Below the pieces are notes generated by a model, which worked only from the letters and a program-made list of their open reading frames with translations, did no database searches and was not told the origin of the DNA. Both the position numbers and the translations under genes were made by a program. This document shows, one piece after another, positions 1-7,040 of a stretch of 47,895 nucleotides of DNA (within the stretch, counting starts at the first letter, position 1; every line of letters begins with the position of its first letter). Source of the DNA: a virus; IMG/VR virus record IMGVR_UViG_3300025109_000013, positions 1-47,895 of that record. One strand, given 5' to 3'.

Positions 1-2
1 AG

Positions 3-125
3 GACATACTCGACGAGCTACTTACCACATACTTCAGGTGGGGCCTACCCGTAGGCTACAGTGACGAGTGGTGGGACTACTTGGCATGGCACTACTACCA
101 TAACAACAACATAGGAGAAGCATGA
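3..125 (+). CDS. 3' end of an unidentified small protein (5' cut by the window edge)
   Basis: An open frame enters from the left edge in frame 3 and stops at TGA 123-125. It gives 40 residues ending in HYYHNNNIGEA and is rich in Trp, Tyr and Asp. The next gene starts inside its stop (CATGA), the tight coupling seen throughout this region, which supports it as a real gene end. Joining the right end of the window directly to the left end does not restore this frame. I recognise no family. Confidence 0.55.
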   Translation, partial: DILDELLTTYFRWGLPVGYSDEWWDYLAWHYYHNNNIGEA

Positions 126-292
126 AACCAACAGAAGAGGAACGGCTGTACGCCATTCGTATATGGATTAAGATAGACCCGGCTGCGAACCCAGAGACAA
201 TGACTTATGATGAGGCAGAGGCAGAGTTGAAGCACCTTGAGATGCTGCACCCTGATAACAAGTATGAGATTGAGGAGTACGAGAATGACTGA
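122..292 (+). CDS. hypothetical small acidic protein (56 aa)
   Basis: ATG at 122 follows the ribosome site GGAGAAGC and overlaps the previous stop (ATGA). The frame runs to TGA 290-292 and gives MKPTEEERLYAIRIW...EEYENDstop. The protein is acidic and probably helical, with a central AEAELKHLEML stretch. Its end overlaps the next start. No recognised domain; the call rests on the ribosome site and on gapless packing with its neighbours. Confidence 0.6.
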   Translation: MKPTEEERLYAIRIWIKIDPAANPETMTYDEAEAELKHLEMLHPDNKYEIEEYEND

Positions 293-464
293 GACAGAGA
301 TTACTATTAGGATATACCACTCAGGGTTAGACGACTCACAAATACTTGATGAAGCGCAGCACCTGACAGAGATACTTAAAGAATCACTTGAACAATATGG
401 TGACATGGTAAAGATACCAGCCGAGTCAGTAGTAGTACACACCGCACCCTTTGATATTGAGTAG
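285..464 (+). CDS. hypothetical small protein (59 aa)
   Basis: I chose ATG 285 because it overlaps the end of the preceding gene, as most starts here do; an in-frame ATG at 237 would overlap that gene by 56 bases. The product begins MTETEITIRIYHSG and ends VVVHTAPFDIE. It looks like an alpha/beta mini-domain: a beta strand, a helix (ILDEAQHLTEILKESLEQY) and a strand. No family recognised. The following 217 bases up to the next gene hold only a short hairpin and the tRNA. Confidence 0.6.
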   Translation: MTETEITIRIYHSGLDDSQILDEAQHLTEILKESLEQYGDMVKIPAESVVVHTAPFDIE

Positions 465-540
465 GAGATAACATGTATTAACTATGAGTGTAAGAGACAT
501 GCAGGCTTAGGTCTACGTACCGTACTGTATGGAAAACTCA

Positions 541-560
541 TCGCTGTTTGGGGTCAGCGA
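541..560 (+). promoter_or_regulatory. small hairpin upstream of the tRNA
   Basis: TCGCTG (541-546) pairs perfectly with CAGCGA (555-560) across an 8-base loop, about 20 bases before the tRNA. It is followed by A/C-rich sequence, not a T run, so it is not a classical terminator. It may be part of the tRNA leader or a processing site. The rest of 465-581 shows nothing I can support. Confidence 0.3.
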
Positions 561-581
561 ACCAAAACCCCCCACTTACCA

Positions 582-666
582 GTCCGAGTGGTGGAATAGG
601 TAGACACAAGGGACTTAAAATCCCTCGGCTTATGCCGTGTGGGTTCGACTCCCACCTCGGGCACCA
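582..666 (+). tRNA. tRNA-Leu (anticodon UAA)
   Basis: The cloverleaf can be drawn by hand. Acceptor GTCCGAG (582-588) pairs with CTCGGGC (656-662, one G-U). The anticodon stem AGGGA/TCCCT (609-613/621-625) closes the loop CTTAAAA with anticodon TAA at 616-618. The long variable arm CGGC-TTAT-GCCG identifies a class II tRNA. The T stem GTGGG/CCCAC closes a TTCGACT loop, and the discriminator A663 is followed by an encoded CCA. Decoding UUA would supplement the host pool. It lies between protein genes on the same strand and is probably cut from a longer transcript. Confidence 0.96.
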
Positions 667-683
667 TTAACTAAAGGAGAAGC

Positions 684-896
684 ATGAGTAAGAGAACAAC
701 ACTTGACCTCGGCCTATCAGATGGGAAGGAGTCACTTAAGGTAAAGACAACAAAGATAACAGATTACCTACTGTCCTTAGAGGAGTGCGAAGCATGCCAT
801 GGACACGGGGTAACAGAGGATGAGGAGTGCGGGTTCTTTGCAATTGAATGTGAAGAATGTGATGGTAATGGACACACACATAAGGAGAAAGAATGA
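684..896 (+). CDS. small protein with DnaJ-type CxxCxGxG zinc motifs (70 aa)
   Basis: It starts after a good ribosome site (AAAGGAGAAGC). Two CxxCxGxG units are visible, CEACHGHG near residue 35 and CEECDGNG near residue 57. These are the zinc-binding repeats of the DnaJ central domain, but there is no J domain here. Such free-standing repeats occur in many small phage proteins; the role is unknown. It ends in an acidic/basic KEKE tail and overlaps the next gene by ATGA. Confidence 0.75.
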   Translation: MSKRTTLDLGLSDGKESLKVKTTKITDYLLSLEECEACHGHGVTEDEECGFFAIECEECDGNGHTHKEKE

Positions 897-1153
897 GTAG
901 CTACCACTTGAAAGCAAACAATGAAGCACCGCTTGTTGAACCTGAAGGTGAGACATGGACAATAAAAGAACTACAAGAACTGGTAGGTGGACACTGGGAG
1001 TTACTTGGTGTACCATCAAAAGACAGGGTGCTGGTAGTAAACGAGCTTGGAAAGCTACTCAATCTACCACTAAATAAGAATGCAACAGACCTATACCAGC
1101 GAGATACTATCGTTGGTGATGCAGTAATCACAATGAAGGAGTTGATAGAATGA
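893..1153 (+). CDS. DUF3846-like phage protein (86 aa)
   Basis: The order of motifs fits DUF3846: an ELVGGHWELL segment, then DRVLVVNELGKLLNLPLNKNAT, then IVGDAVIT near the C-terminus. Members are common in phages and plasmids, and some annotations relate them to ArdA-like antirestriction or regulatory proteins; I make no functional claim beyond the family. It overlaps both neighbours by four bases (ATGA), so translation is probably coupled. Confidence 0.65.
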   Translation: MSSYHLKANNEAPLVEPEGETWTIKELQELVGGHWELLGVPSKDRVLVVNELGKLLNLPLNKNATDLYQRDTIVGDAVITMKELIE

Positions 1154-1635
1154 ATGTATATAAAGTAACAGTTGAGTTTATTATTGAGTCGGACTTCACA
1201 CCGGAGGCGGGACACTTTAAAATCAAAGCAAGTTACTTTTCAAGAGACCCTGCTGGGTCATATGAGAAGATGCTTCGGCCAGAGTATGACTATAAAATAT
1301 CAACAGTACAGCTAGTACCAGTGCCAGAGATTGAGGCAACAACATCACGGCTTGAGCACGCTATGAGTGCCGACCCACAGGTGCGAGAGGTAAAAGCAAC
1401 CAACATGGTATACGATAAGGAGACACGACGAAAGATTAAGCGCAAGCGTAATCATCAGCGCATCAACTCAAAGGGTGTACTGATGCACAGGTACGTATCA
1501 CAAGAGTACTTAGCTATTGCCAGGCTGTTGTCAGTCGGCAAGTTCTCACGGTGCCAAGGTAAGCGGTGCGTGTGGCTAAGCGGTGACGAGCGGAGACAGG
1601 TAAGCGAAGTAGTTAAGGAGAGGAGAAAGAAATGA
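1150..1635 (+). CDS. hypothetical protein with basic middle (161 aa)
   Basis: The start overlaps the previous stop by ATGA. Residues 1-65 look like a beta-rich domain (YKVTVEFIIES...). A strongly basic stretch follows (ETRRKIKRKRNHQR, about residues 91-104), then a helical C-terminal part and a basic end (VVKERRKK). The basic segment suggests nucleic-acid contact, which is inference only. No family recognised. Confidence 0.6.
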   Translation: MNVYKVTVEFIIESDFTPEAGHFKIKASYFSRDPAGSYEKMLRPEYDYKISTVQLVPVPEIEATTSRLEHAMSADPQVREVKATNMVYDKETRRKIKRKRNHQRINSKGVLMHRYVSQEYLAIARLLSVGKFSRCQGKRCVWLSGDERRQVSEVVKERRKK

Positions 1636-1910
1636 AAACATATTGGGTGTGGTGGCAGTTTGTAAACAACTCACCTAAGCAGCCGATGAAGGTTGAAGCA
1701 GACACAGTTGACGAAGCAATCAAGCAGAGCACACTGTACGACCCCAGAGGGCGAGGCCCGAAGGGTGAGCGGTGGCACTTCATCGTGTTCCAAGAGGTGA
1801 TTTGCGCTGGGTCGGTAGACCTGATAGTTGCACACAGTGGGCCAGTAAAAGACGAGCCATCATTTATAGAACTACTATTTGGAGAAACCAATGGCAATAC
1901 GGAAGAATAA
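1632..1910 (+). CDS. hypothetical protein (92 aa)
   Basis: It overlaps the previous gene by ATGA. The product opens with MKTYWVWWQF, has DTVDEAIKQS as a likely helix, then a hydrophobic beta segment (WHFIVFQEVICAG). It ends in an acidic GNTEE tail because the next gene's start lies inside its 3' end. No known family; possibly a small regulatory or host-modifying protein, judging only by location. Confidence 0.6.
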   Translation: MKTYWVWWQFVNNSPKQPMKVEADTVDEAIKQSTLYDPRGRGPKGERWHFIVFQEVICAGSVDLIVAHSGPVKDEPSFIELLFGETNGNTEE

Positions 1911-2163
1911 AAACAGCGTCACGGTAAGTGGCAGTGACCTGGATGACCTGAAGCTGGCACTAAAGAGGGCGCTGAGGCCAGCAGCGACGGCTAAGGGGCA
2001 CGCCCAGTGTCCTGTCTGCGAGCAGGTGCTACCTATCAAGACAAAAGAGCAAGAGATATCAGGCACTTGCGACCCTTGCTGGGATAGGTTGTTCGCTGAG
2101 CCCGAACCAGTTACAGAACCTGAACAAGAGGGCGAGGATGACAACGAAGAGAGGCCGTTCTAA
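1891..2163 (+). CDS. small zinc-ribbon protein (90 aa)
   Basis: I use ATG 1891, preceded by GGAG eight bases upstream, over the in-frame TTG at 1879. Two CxxC pairs, CPVCEQV (about 48-51) and CDPCW (about 70-73), make a four-Cys zinc site. The N-terminal half is basic (MAIRKNKN...LKRALRP), and the tail is very acidic and ends in NEERPF. This mixed charge resembles small nucleic-acid-associated phage proteins. Function unknown. Confidence 0.65.
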   Translation: MAIRKNKNSVTVSGSDLDDLKLALKRALRPAATAKGHAQCPVCEQVLPIKTKEQEISGTCDPCWDRLFAEPEPVTEPEQEGEDDNEERPF

Positions 2164-2323
2164 GCGGCGGCAGCACAAGATAACCAAGTGGGTACGGGCC
2201 GACGTTCCGTGTGAACACGAGCCAGTCACATATAGAGAGGCGCTGGATTTGCAGCGTGATTTAACCAAGAAGGAGGGGACACAACATCCTGAATTTGTAT
2301 ACACGATAGAAGAAACTGGTTGA
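2138..2323 (+). CDS. hypothetical basic small protein (61 aa)
   Basis: The start lies within the previous gene's 3' end, with GGCGAGG directly upstream. The N-terminus is highly basic (MTTKRGRSKRRQHK), followed by a DVPCEHEPVTYREALDLQRDL segment. It could bind nucleic acid, but no domain is recognisable. Confidence 0.55.
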   Translation: MTTKRGRSKRRQHKITKWVRADVPCEHEPVTYREALDLQRDLTKKEGTQHPEFVYTIEETG

Positions 2324-2347
2324 CGCATGTATCAGAAGGGAATAAGA

Positions 2348-2437
2348 ATGATAGTGAGCAGCGAGGATGCTGGACTGACTGTCAGGCTCCCGTCCACCGC
2401 ATGCGCCTTGAACTTAGCAATTGATAACAACCTTTAA
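2348..2437 (+). CDS. possible micro-ORF (29 aa; 36 aa if started at 2327)
   Basis: ATG 2348 is preceded by AAGGGAATAAG, a fair ribosome site, and the frame ends at TAA 2435-2437. The product is MIVSSEDAGLTVRLPSTACALNLAIDNNL. An in-frame ATG at 2327 would add seven residues but has no good site. It is too short for family assignment. The main support is its position in an otherwise gene-free gap on the coding strand. Confidence 0.35.
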   Translation: MIVSSEDAGLTVRLPSTACALNLAIDNNL

Positions 2438-2500
2438 CATTAACAACTAAACCATAATGGTTTTCAACAGGGGCACATGCCCCACCAATAGGGAGTAAAC
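2438..2500 (+). promoter_or_regulatory. AT-rich leader with a GGGGC hairpin upstream of the 217-aa gene
   Basis: The stretch before ATG 2501 is AT-rich (CATTAACAACTAAACCATAATGG), unlike its surroundings, then carries GGGGC (2470-2474)-ACAT-GCCCC (2479-2483) and the ribosome site AGGGAG. The gene that follows has its own strong terminator, so this is a likely place for its own promoter. I cannot fix convincing -35/-10 boxes with standard spacing. Confidence 0.35.
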
Positions 2501-3154
2501 ATGAGCGACACTGTTACTATTAACGGTACTGACTATAGCCTGACGGATGGTGATTATTCGTTAGCGGCAGTCTTTAAGAAGAGTTCCGCTGACGCTGGAC
2601 ACTTCTCAACGGATGTATTCGAGGCTAACGTTGTCTCGTACCATTCCGACGAGAGCTTCCGTGCCTTCGTGCAAGATGCTTACGATGAGCAGGGTGAGAA
2701 CCACCCTAATCTTCTGCTTGTTGCATTCGGAGGACCGGCGGCCATCGCTAAGGTGATGAGGGATGCTCGCAAGGCGGGTATCAAGAGTGCACTGCGCGGT
2801 GCTGCTAGGAAGGAGAAGCCGTGGGAGGCCAAGCTTATGGCTATCCTCTCTGAAGTCATGCACGAGGCGGGCGCTGCTTACTACGCAGAGAACAAGGACT
2901 CCTTGTTCGAGAAGTGTGGTGTACCGAACGACGCACGCACGGATGACTACGTCCAGGTGCTGGTTAACAGCGGGAAGGGTAACCTTGGCTGCAAGGTTCA
3001 CACTATGGAGGCTACTTCTCAATGGGGCAAGGAGGGTAAGTATTCTCTGACCCTGGCGTATCGTATTGATATCAATAACAAGACGCGCGCCTCAAACAAG
3101 ACTACTGCCGCCCCCGCTAACGGCGAGGGAGAGGCTCAGCCGTCAGCTAAGTAG
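2501..3154 (+). CDS. hypothetical protein, separate transcription unit (217 aa)
   Basis: It has a clear ribosome site (TAGGGAGTAAAC). The product begins MSDTVTINGTDYSLTDGDYSL and has an Ala/Lys-rich helical middle (AAIAKVMRDARKAGIKSALRGAARKEK, about 82-108). It then has a beta-rich part (YVQVLVNSGKGNLGCKV...SLTLAYRIDIN) and a low-complexity Ala/Thr tail. It is framed by an AT-rich leader and an intrinsic terminator, unlike the surrounding genes, so it may be independently or abundantly expressed. An early DNA-binding role is possible but only inferred. Confidence 0.65.
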   Translation: MSDTVTINGTDYSLTDGDYSLAAVFKKSSADAGHFSTDVFEANVVSYHSDESFRAFVQDAYDEQGENHPNLLLVAFGGPAAIAKVMRDARKAGIKSALRGAARKEKPWEAKLMAILSEVMHEAGAAYYAENKDSLFEKCGVPNDARTDDYVQVLVNSGKGNLGCKVHTMEATSQWGKEGKYSLTLAYRIDINNKTRASNKTTAAPANGEGEAQPSAK

Positions 3155-3162
3155 CACCTCCA

Positions 3163-3205
3163 GGCCCCGTGACCCTTCCTGTTTGTGGTCACGGGGCCAT
3201 CTTTT
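3163..3205 (+). terminator. strong intrinsic terminator
   Basis: GGCCCCGTGACC (3163-3174) pairs perfectly over 12 bases with GGTCACGGGGCC (3187-3198), with a 12-base loop. It is followed by ATCTTTT. It sits nine bases after the stop of the 217-aa gene and separates it from the DNA-metabolism genes. Confidence 0.93.
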
Positions 3206-3229
3206 ATAAACCATTGTCGAAGAAATTAA

Positions 3230-3775
3230 ATGAAACTACATTGTCAAAGAAGCAGTTGTCACAGACTCGTCGTGGACTTGTCAGAAGAATGTCAATTCAC
3301 ATCTATCAGCGTGCGCTGCATGTGCGGTGCGCGCTATCGTGTATCCTGCAAGGGAGGGCTGCATAGCATAGAACATGTGAACATCGAGGACCTAACCCTC
3401 GCGTCCATAGCAGAGATTGAAAGCGACCCATCGCTTAAGCCAGAGGATAGAGTGTTGAAGTTACAGTCGCTGATTCTACGGGCACGCAAAGCTAGGGATG
3501 CGTACAACACAGGGTATGGAGAACTCATACACAGAGCTACGCGGTCTGAAGAAGAGTGGCACAAGACAGCAAGTAAGCAGGTTGTCGAGGCCAGGAACAC
3601 ACGGTCGAGTATGACAGGGATAGAACTAATTAATCAGGTTGCAGTTGCATACACAGCATCTGGTCAACCACTATTTGTAGAAGATAAACCATGGGACCCG
3701 CAGAGAATGTCGGACCCAGGGTATGTAAGACAGGTTGCAGTAACACTTAAGGTAGAACACATATTGGGAGAATAA
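3230..3775 (+). CDS. hypothetical protein with N-terminal Cys cluster (181 aa)
   Basis: It is the first gene after the terminator, so it may start a new transcription unit. The N-terminus has CQRSSCH (residues 5-10) and RCMCGARYRVSC (29-40), a possible zinc ribbon. The rest is mostly helical and charged, with a likely helix pair around IAEIESDPSLKPEDRVLKLQSLILRARKARDA. It abuts the SNF2-type helicase with no gap (stop 3775, start 3776), suggesting co-expression. The ribosome site is weak. Function unknown. Confidence 0.6.
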   Translation: MKLHCQRSSCHRLVVDLSEECQFTSISVRCMCGARYRVSCKGGLHSIEHVNIEDLTLASIAEIESDPSLKPEDRVLKLQSLILRARKARDAYNTGYGELIHRATRSEEEWHKTASKQVVEARNTRSSMTGIELINQVAVAYTASGQPLFVEDKPWDPQRMSDPGYVRQVAVTLKVEHILGE

Positions 3776-5902
3776 ATGATTACGTTACACGAGCACTCAA
3801 TCGTGGGTGCGATGGCGTATAGGGATAAGTGGAGATATGAACAAAAGCGAACCTCAGAAATAGAAAGAACTTGGTGGCAAGCACCACTTACCATTAGGAA
3901 TCTTGTAGAATTCTTGAAGGACCCTAACGTTTCAGATGATGACAGGGTTGAGGCATACGAAAAGTTTAACCACATAGCAGGCATGTGGCCTGTTGTTCGC
4001 AACGCATTACAATGGAAGGCATCAGCCGAGCGCATCGAAGAGGGTGAGCTACACTGCGATGTGCTTGATAAGCCAGACTTCATGGCCGCACTGCTAGGAG
4101 AGACTTCAACTAAACCGTTGGAGTATCTGCGTGAGTACTGCGACTACTACAAACCATACAGTCAACAGTTGATTGGCGCTGACTTCATCCTTAAGATGAA
4201 GAGGTGCGGTATCCTGTATGACATGCGTGTTGGTAAGACACTGACTGCTATCATAGCGATGAAGCGGCTGCTTAGTGAGGGCACCATCGCACATGGTGTA
4301 GTGGTATGTCCACGCATACTTATCGAGAGTGTGTGGGCCATCGAGTTACGCAGGCAGGGGCTTGACGTTTATGTCCTAGAGAATGGTGCTTCAGTTGATG
4401 AAGCAACCATAGCCCATCAAACTGCTGACGTTTACATCATGTCGTATGAGACACTGGTTAACAGGCTTCAGTATATGAACAGCTACCTACCTATGGATAG
4501 GTTGATGGTTGTGTGCGATGAGTCATCTCGCATTAAGAACCCACGCGCTAAGCGTACCAAGGCTGTGCATGCACTGACATACCACACACCATACGTAGTC
4601 ATGCTAACAGGCACACCTATGGAGCAGGGGCCACAAGATATCTGGGCACAGATGTTCCCAATTGATCGTGGCGCACGGCTGCACTCTACGTTTGATACGT
4701 TTGCTGGTGCGTACACTGAGCAGATAGGTGCCAAGCATTTCGTTAGAAAAGAAATGAAGATGCGCCTAGAGTTTGCCATCCAGGCATCGTCACTTAGGTA
4801 TGTACGCAGCGAGGCTGACCAGTTCGCAGGTAAGGACAAGCACTTCAGATGGATTGAGCTAGCACCCAGTGCTGAGCAGGCGTACGCTACAGACATGGCA
4901 ATCAGAGGGTTTGTACATACACTCTCTGGTTCTTACCATGAAATTCTTCCTCATATCCTTACGCTGTATGGATTCTTGCGGGAGATTTGCTGCGGCTACA
5001 ACAAGGTGAGGCTCGATGAGCTTAGTCCTTACAGTAGGTTTAGGTTTGAGTACGACGCCAAGACTCTTTGGTTAGAGACATGGCTTGAGTCCAACCCAGG
5101 TGAGCCAGCAGTTATCTACTGTGAGTTCGACGAGCACGAGCAGATTATTGTTGACATGCTCGAACGCATCAACGTCAAACATGTATGGCTGAAGAGGGAC
5201 AACAAGACATTAGGTCCAGCGGAGTGTATCCGAAGATTCCAAGAGGGTGAGGTCCGAGTCATAATGATGAAGACAACACAAGCGGAGGGTATTACACTCA
5301 ACCGTATCCCGGCAGTTAAGAATCATACCGGCACGTTCCCATCTATGATATACATGGCACCAACGTGGTCGCTTGGTAGATTCCAGCAGTCACAAGATAG
5401 ATGTATCGGAACGTACGAAGGCAAGAACATTGTCACTCCCATCTACTGCCTGGTTACTAAGGGCAGTATTGAGGAGAAGATTATGGAAGCTATCCGCTCA
5501 AAGAAGAACGTCCAAGAAACCTTACTCAAGGACGCTGAGCGGCAGGGCTACGAGTCCTTCCTAGATGAGCTTCAGTTAGAGCCCAGTGATGCCGCCGGGG
5601 ATGGGGCCTTCGACGCCAGAGAGATGCACTCCAGACGCCTCATAGGGCTCTCGCCGGAAAAGAAACCTACCCACCAGGCAGTCAGGCGGTTATGCCCAGA
5701 GGTGAGGCAGGTGACTGGCCAAGAATCTTGGCTGGTCGGCGCTGACCCAACTAATTATACACCTATTGTTAAAAAGATTAACGCAGCACTTTACTTGATG
5801 GACAAGTACGATGAGATCGGCACTCTGATAAAGCCGAATGAACGAGTTGACCCTGACTACGGTCAGGACATAGACTTTGATGTAAACATGGAGCAATCGT
5901 GA
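3776..5902 (+). CDS. SNF2-family DEAD/DEAH-type helicase / ATPase
   Basis: The superfamily 2 motifs are in order. Walker A is DMRVGKT (K154), a variant of the usual DMGLGKT. Motif II is CDESS (D248, E249), and motif III is LTGTP (277-281). Motif V region is AEGITLNR, and a motif VI-like QSQDRCIG lies near 538-545, followed by GSIEEKIMEAI, which is typical after motif VI in SNF2 proteins. At 708 aa it has the two RecA-like lobes plus an N-terminal and a C-terminal extension. Phage SNF2-like enzymes are thought to act in replication or recombination as DNA translocases. Motif VI is shorter than the usual QAxxRxxRxGQ and apparently has one arginine. It overlaps the nuclease gene by four bases, which suggests a functional pair. 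Confidence 0.88.
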   Translation: MITLHEHSIVGAMAYRDKWRYEQKRTSEIERTWWQAPLTIRNLVEFLKDPNVSDDDRVEAYEKFNHIAGMWPVVRNALQWKASAERIEEGELHCDVLDKPDFMAALLGETSTKPLEYLREYCDYYKPYSQQLIGADFILKMKRCGILYDMRVGKTLTAIIAMKRLLSEGTIAHGVVVCPRILIESVWAIELRRQGLDVYVLENGASVDEATIAHQTADVYIMSYETLVNRLQYMNSYLPMDRLMVVCDESSRIKNPRAKRTKAVHALTYHTPYVVMLTGTPMEQGPQDIWAQMFPIDRGARLHSTFDTFAGAYTEQIGAKHFVRKEMKMRLEFAIQASSLRYVRSEADQFAGKDKHFRWIELAPSAEQAYATDMAIRGFVHTLSGSYHEILPHILTLYGFLREICCGYNKVRLDELSPYSRFRFEYDAKTLWLETWLESNPGEPAVIYCEFDEHEQIIVDMLERINVKHVWLKRDNKTLGPAECIRRFQEGEVRVIMMKTTQAEGITLNRIPAVKNHTGTFPSMIYMAPTWSLGRFQQSQDRCIGTYEGKNIVTPIYCLVTKGSIEEKIMEAIRSKKNVQETLLKDAERQGYESFLDELQLEPSDAAGDGAFDAREMHSRRLIGLSPEKKPTHQAVRRLCPEVRQVTGQESWLVGADPTNYTPIVKKINAALYLMDKYDEIGTLIKPNERVDPDYGQDIDFDVNMEQS

Positions 5903-6861
5903 ACCTTGTAGAATTAATTGATAAAACAAATTGGAAACAAAAGTGGCATAAGCTTGGTAAGCTTAGCTTAAGGCAGTCATCTATCCGTCAGTTTAGATAC
6001 TGCCCTCGCAAGTTCTACCATGACTACATCGCACCTAGGGGTGATGACTCTTGGCCTAAGCCTGGGTACTTCATCATGGGTACGTACTTCCACGCGATGT
6101 GCGAGGAGTTACTACTCGGTGTGGAGCCTGAGCCTGAGCGCCTGCTTGTCAGGTTGTTCAAGGAAGAGGGGAACACTGAGGCAGACTTCAGTGATGTACT
6201 CCACCGGGTAGGGAACAGAGAACTGTTCTATGGTGATAGCCTTAATGACTTAGCACGAAAGACGGTAACATACCTAGAGGCTTACGGTCTTACACCTGAA
6301 CGACTAGAAAAGAAAGAGCGTCTATCGTTCGGTAAGATGGACATCACCGGCACGCCTGATATCGTGGCGCGGCACAAGGGTACCGACCAACGGTACGTGC
6401 TTGACATTAAGACGAGCGGGCTATGGAAGAAGTTCTTTGGCACTGGTAGCCTTAGTGCAGTCAAGTACGACACAGACCAGATAACATTTGCGACACAGTT
6501 ACAGCACTATGACTGGATGCTGTATAGATTGTATGGAATCAAGGCAGACTGGTACGGTTATATCTGCCCGGTCAACTTCATCGGTAACACGTCTGGTAAG
6601 AACAAGGGTAAGATGAGGGGCGACCCGCTAATGCTAGCACCGGCAGCGAGCGAGAGCCAGATACTACACATCTACGAGAGCGACCTATACGGCACGGCAA
6701 AGGAAATCTCTCGCTGCTTAGGCGACGACCACTTTCCACGCAGCAGGCCAGAGACTTACGGTAAGCTGGACTGCGTTAAGTGCCAGCATAGGGGCGTGTG
6801 CCTCGGCCAACGAGAGATGAACTTTAACATGCCAGACTTTATTAATGAGGACGTAGGATGA
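5899..6861 (+). CDS. Cas4/RecB-like PD-(D/E)XK nuclease with Fe-S cysteines
   Basis: It starts with GTG inside the preceding stop (GTGA). Nuclease motifs are TGTPDIV (D154) and LDIKTS (D169, K171), the D...(D/E)xK core. An early cysteine, RYCPRKFY (C35), pairs with the late cluster CVKCQHRGVC (C292, C295, C301). That Cx(n)CxxCx5C pattern is the [4Fe-4S] signature of Cas4, AddB and Dna2-type nucleases (PDDEXK_1 type). At 320 aa it is a free-standing enzyme. It is not next to CRISPR genes, so phage recombination or end processing with the adjacent SNF2 helicase is the most likely job. Confidence 0.88.
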   Translation: MNLVELIDKTNWKQKWHKLGKLSLRQSSIRQFRYCPRKFYHDYIAPRGDDSWPKPGYFIMGTYFHAMCEELLLGVEPEPERLLVRLFKEEGNTEADFSDVLHRVGNRELFYGDSLNDLARKTVTYLEAYGLTPERLEKKERLSFGKMDITGTPDIVARHKGTDQRYVLDIKTSGLWKKFFGTGSLSAVKYDTDQITFATQLQHYDWMLYRLYGIKADWYGYICPVNFIGNTSGKNKGKMRGDPLMLAPAASESQILHIYESDLYGTAKEISRCLGDDHFPRSRPETYGKLDCVKCQHRGVCLGQREMNFNMPDFINEDVG

Positions 6862-7040
6862 ACAGAAAGATACACAAGGACGAGTTGATAGAATTCTTAA
6901 ACAAACATTACTCAACACTTGACGTTGATGAGGCGCACCACTTTGTAAATAAACACTTCGACAACAAACCTGGCGTACTGGAGACAGTCGCCAATGAGAT
7001 AGCAAACAAAGAAAACTTAATGGAGAACACCAATGAGTAA
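6858..7040 (+). CDS. hypothetical small protein (60 aa)
   Basis: It overlaps the nuclease gene by ATGA and the SSB-like gene by eight bases. The product MNRKIHKDELIEFLNKHYS... is fully helical in appearance, with HHFVNKHFDN in the middle. No family recognised. Its place between nuclease and SSB suggests a DNA-metabolism accessory role. Confidence 0.55.
   Translation: MNRKIHKDELIEFLNKHYSTLDVDEAHHFVNKHFDNKPGVLETVANEIANKENLMENTNE

Noticed and set aside
3554-3570. TGGCACAAGACAGCAAG as a sigma-54 site inside the 181-aa gene
   Set aside because: The -12 GC is one base too close and the site lies in coding sequence.
5899-6861. A CRISPR-Cas locus, because of the Cas4-like nuclease
   Set aside because: No repeat-spacer array and no other Cas gene is visible; the neighbours are phage DNA-metabolism genes.
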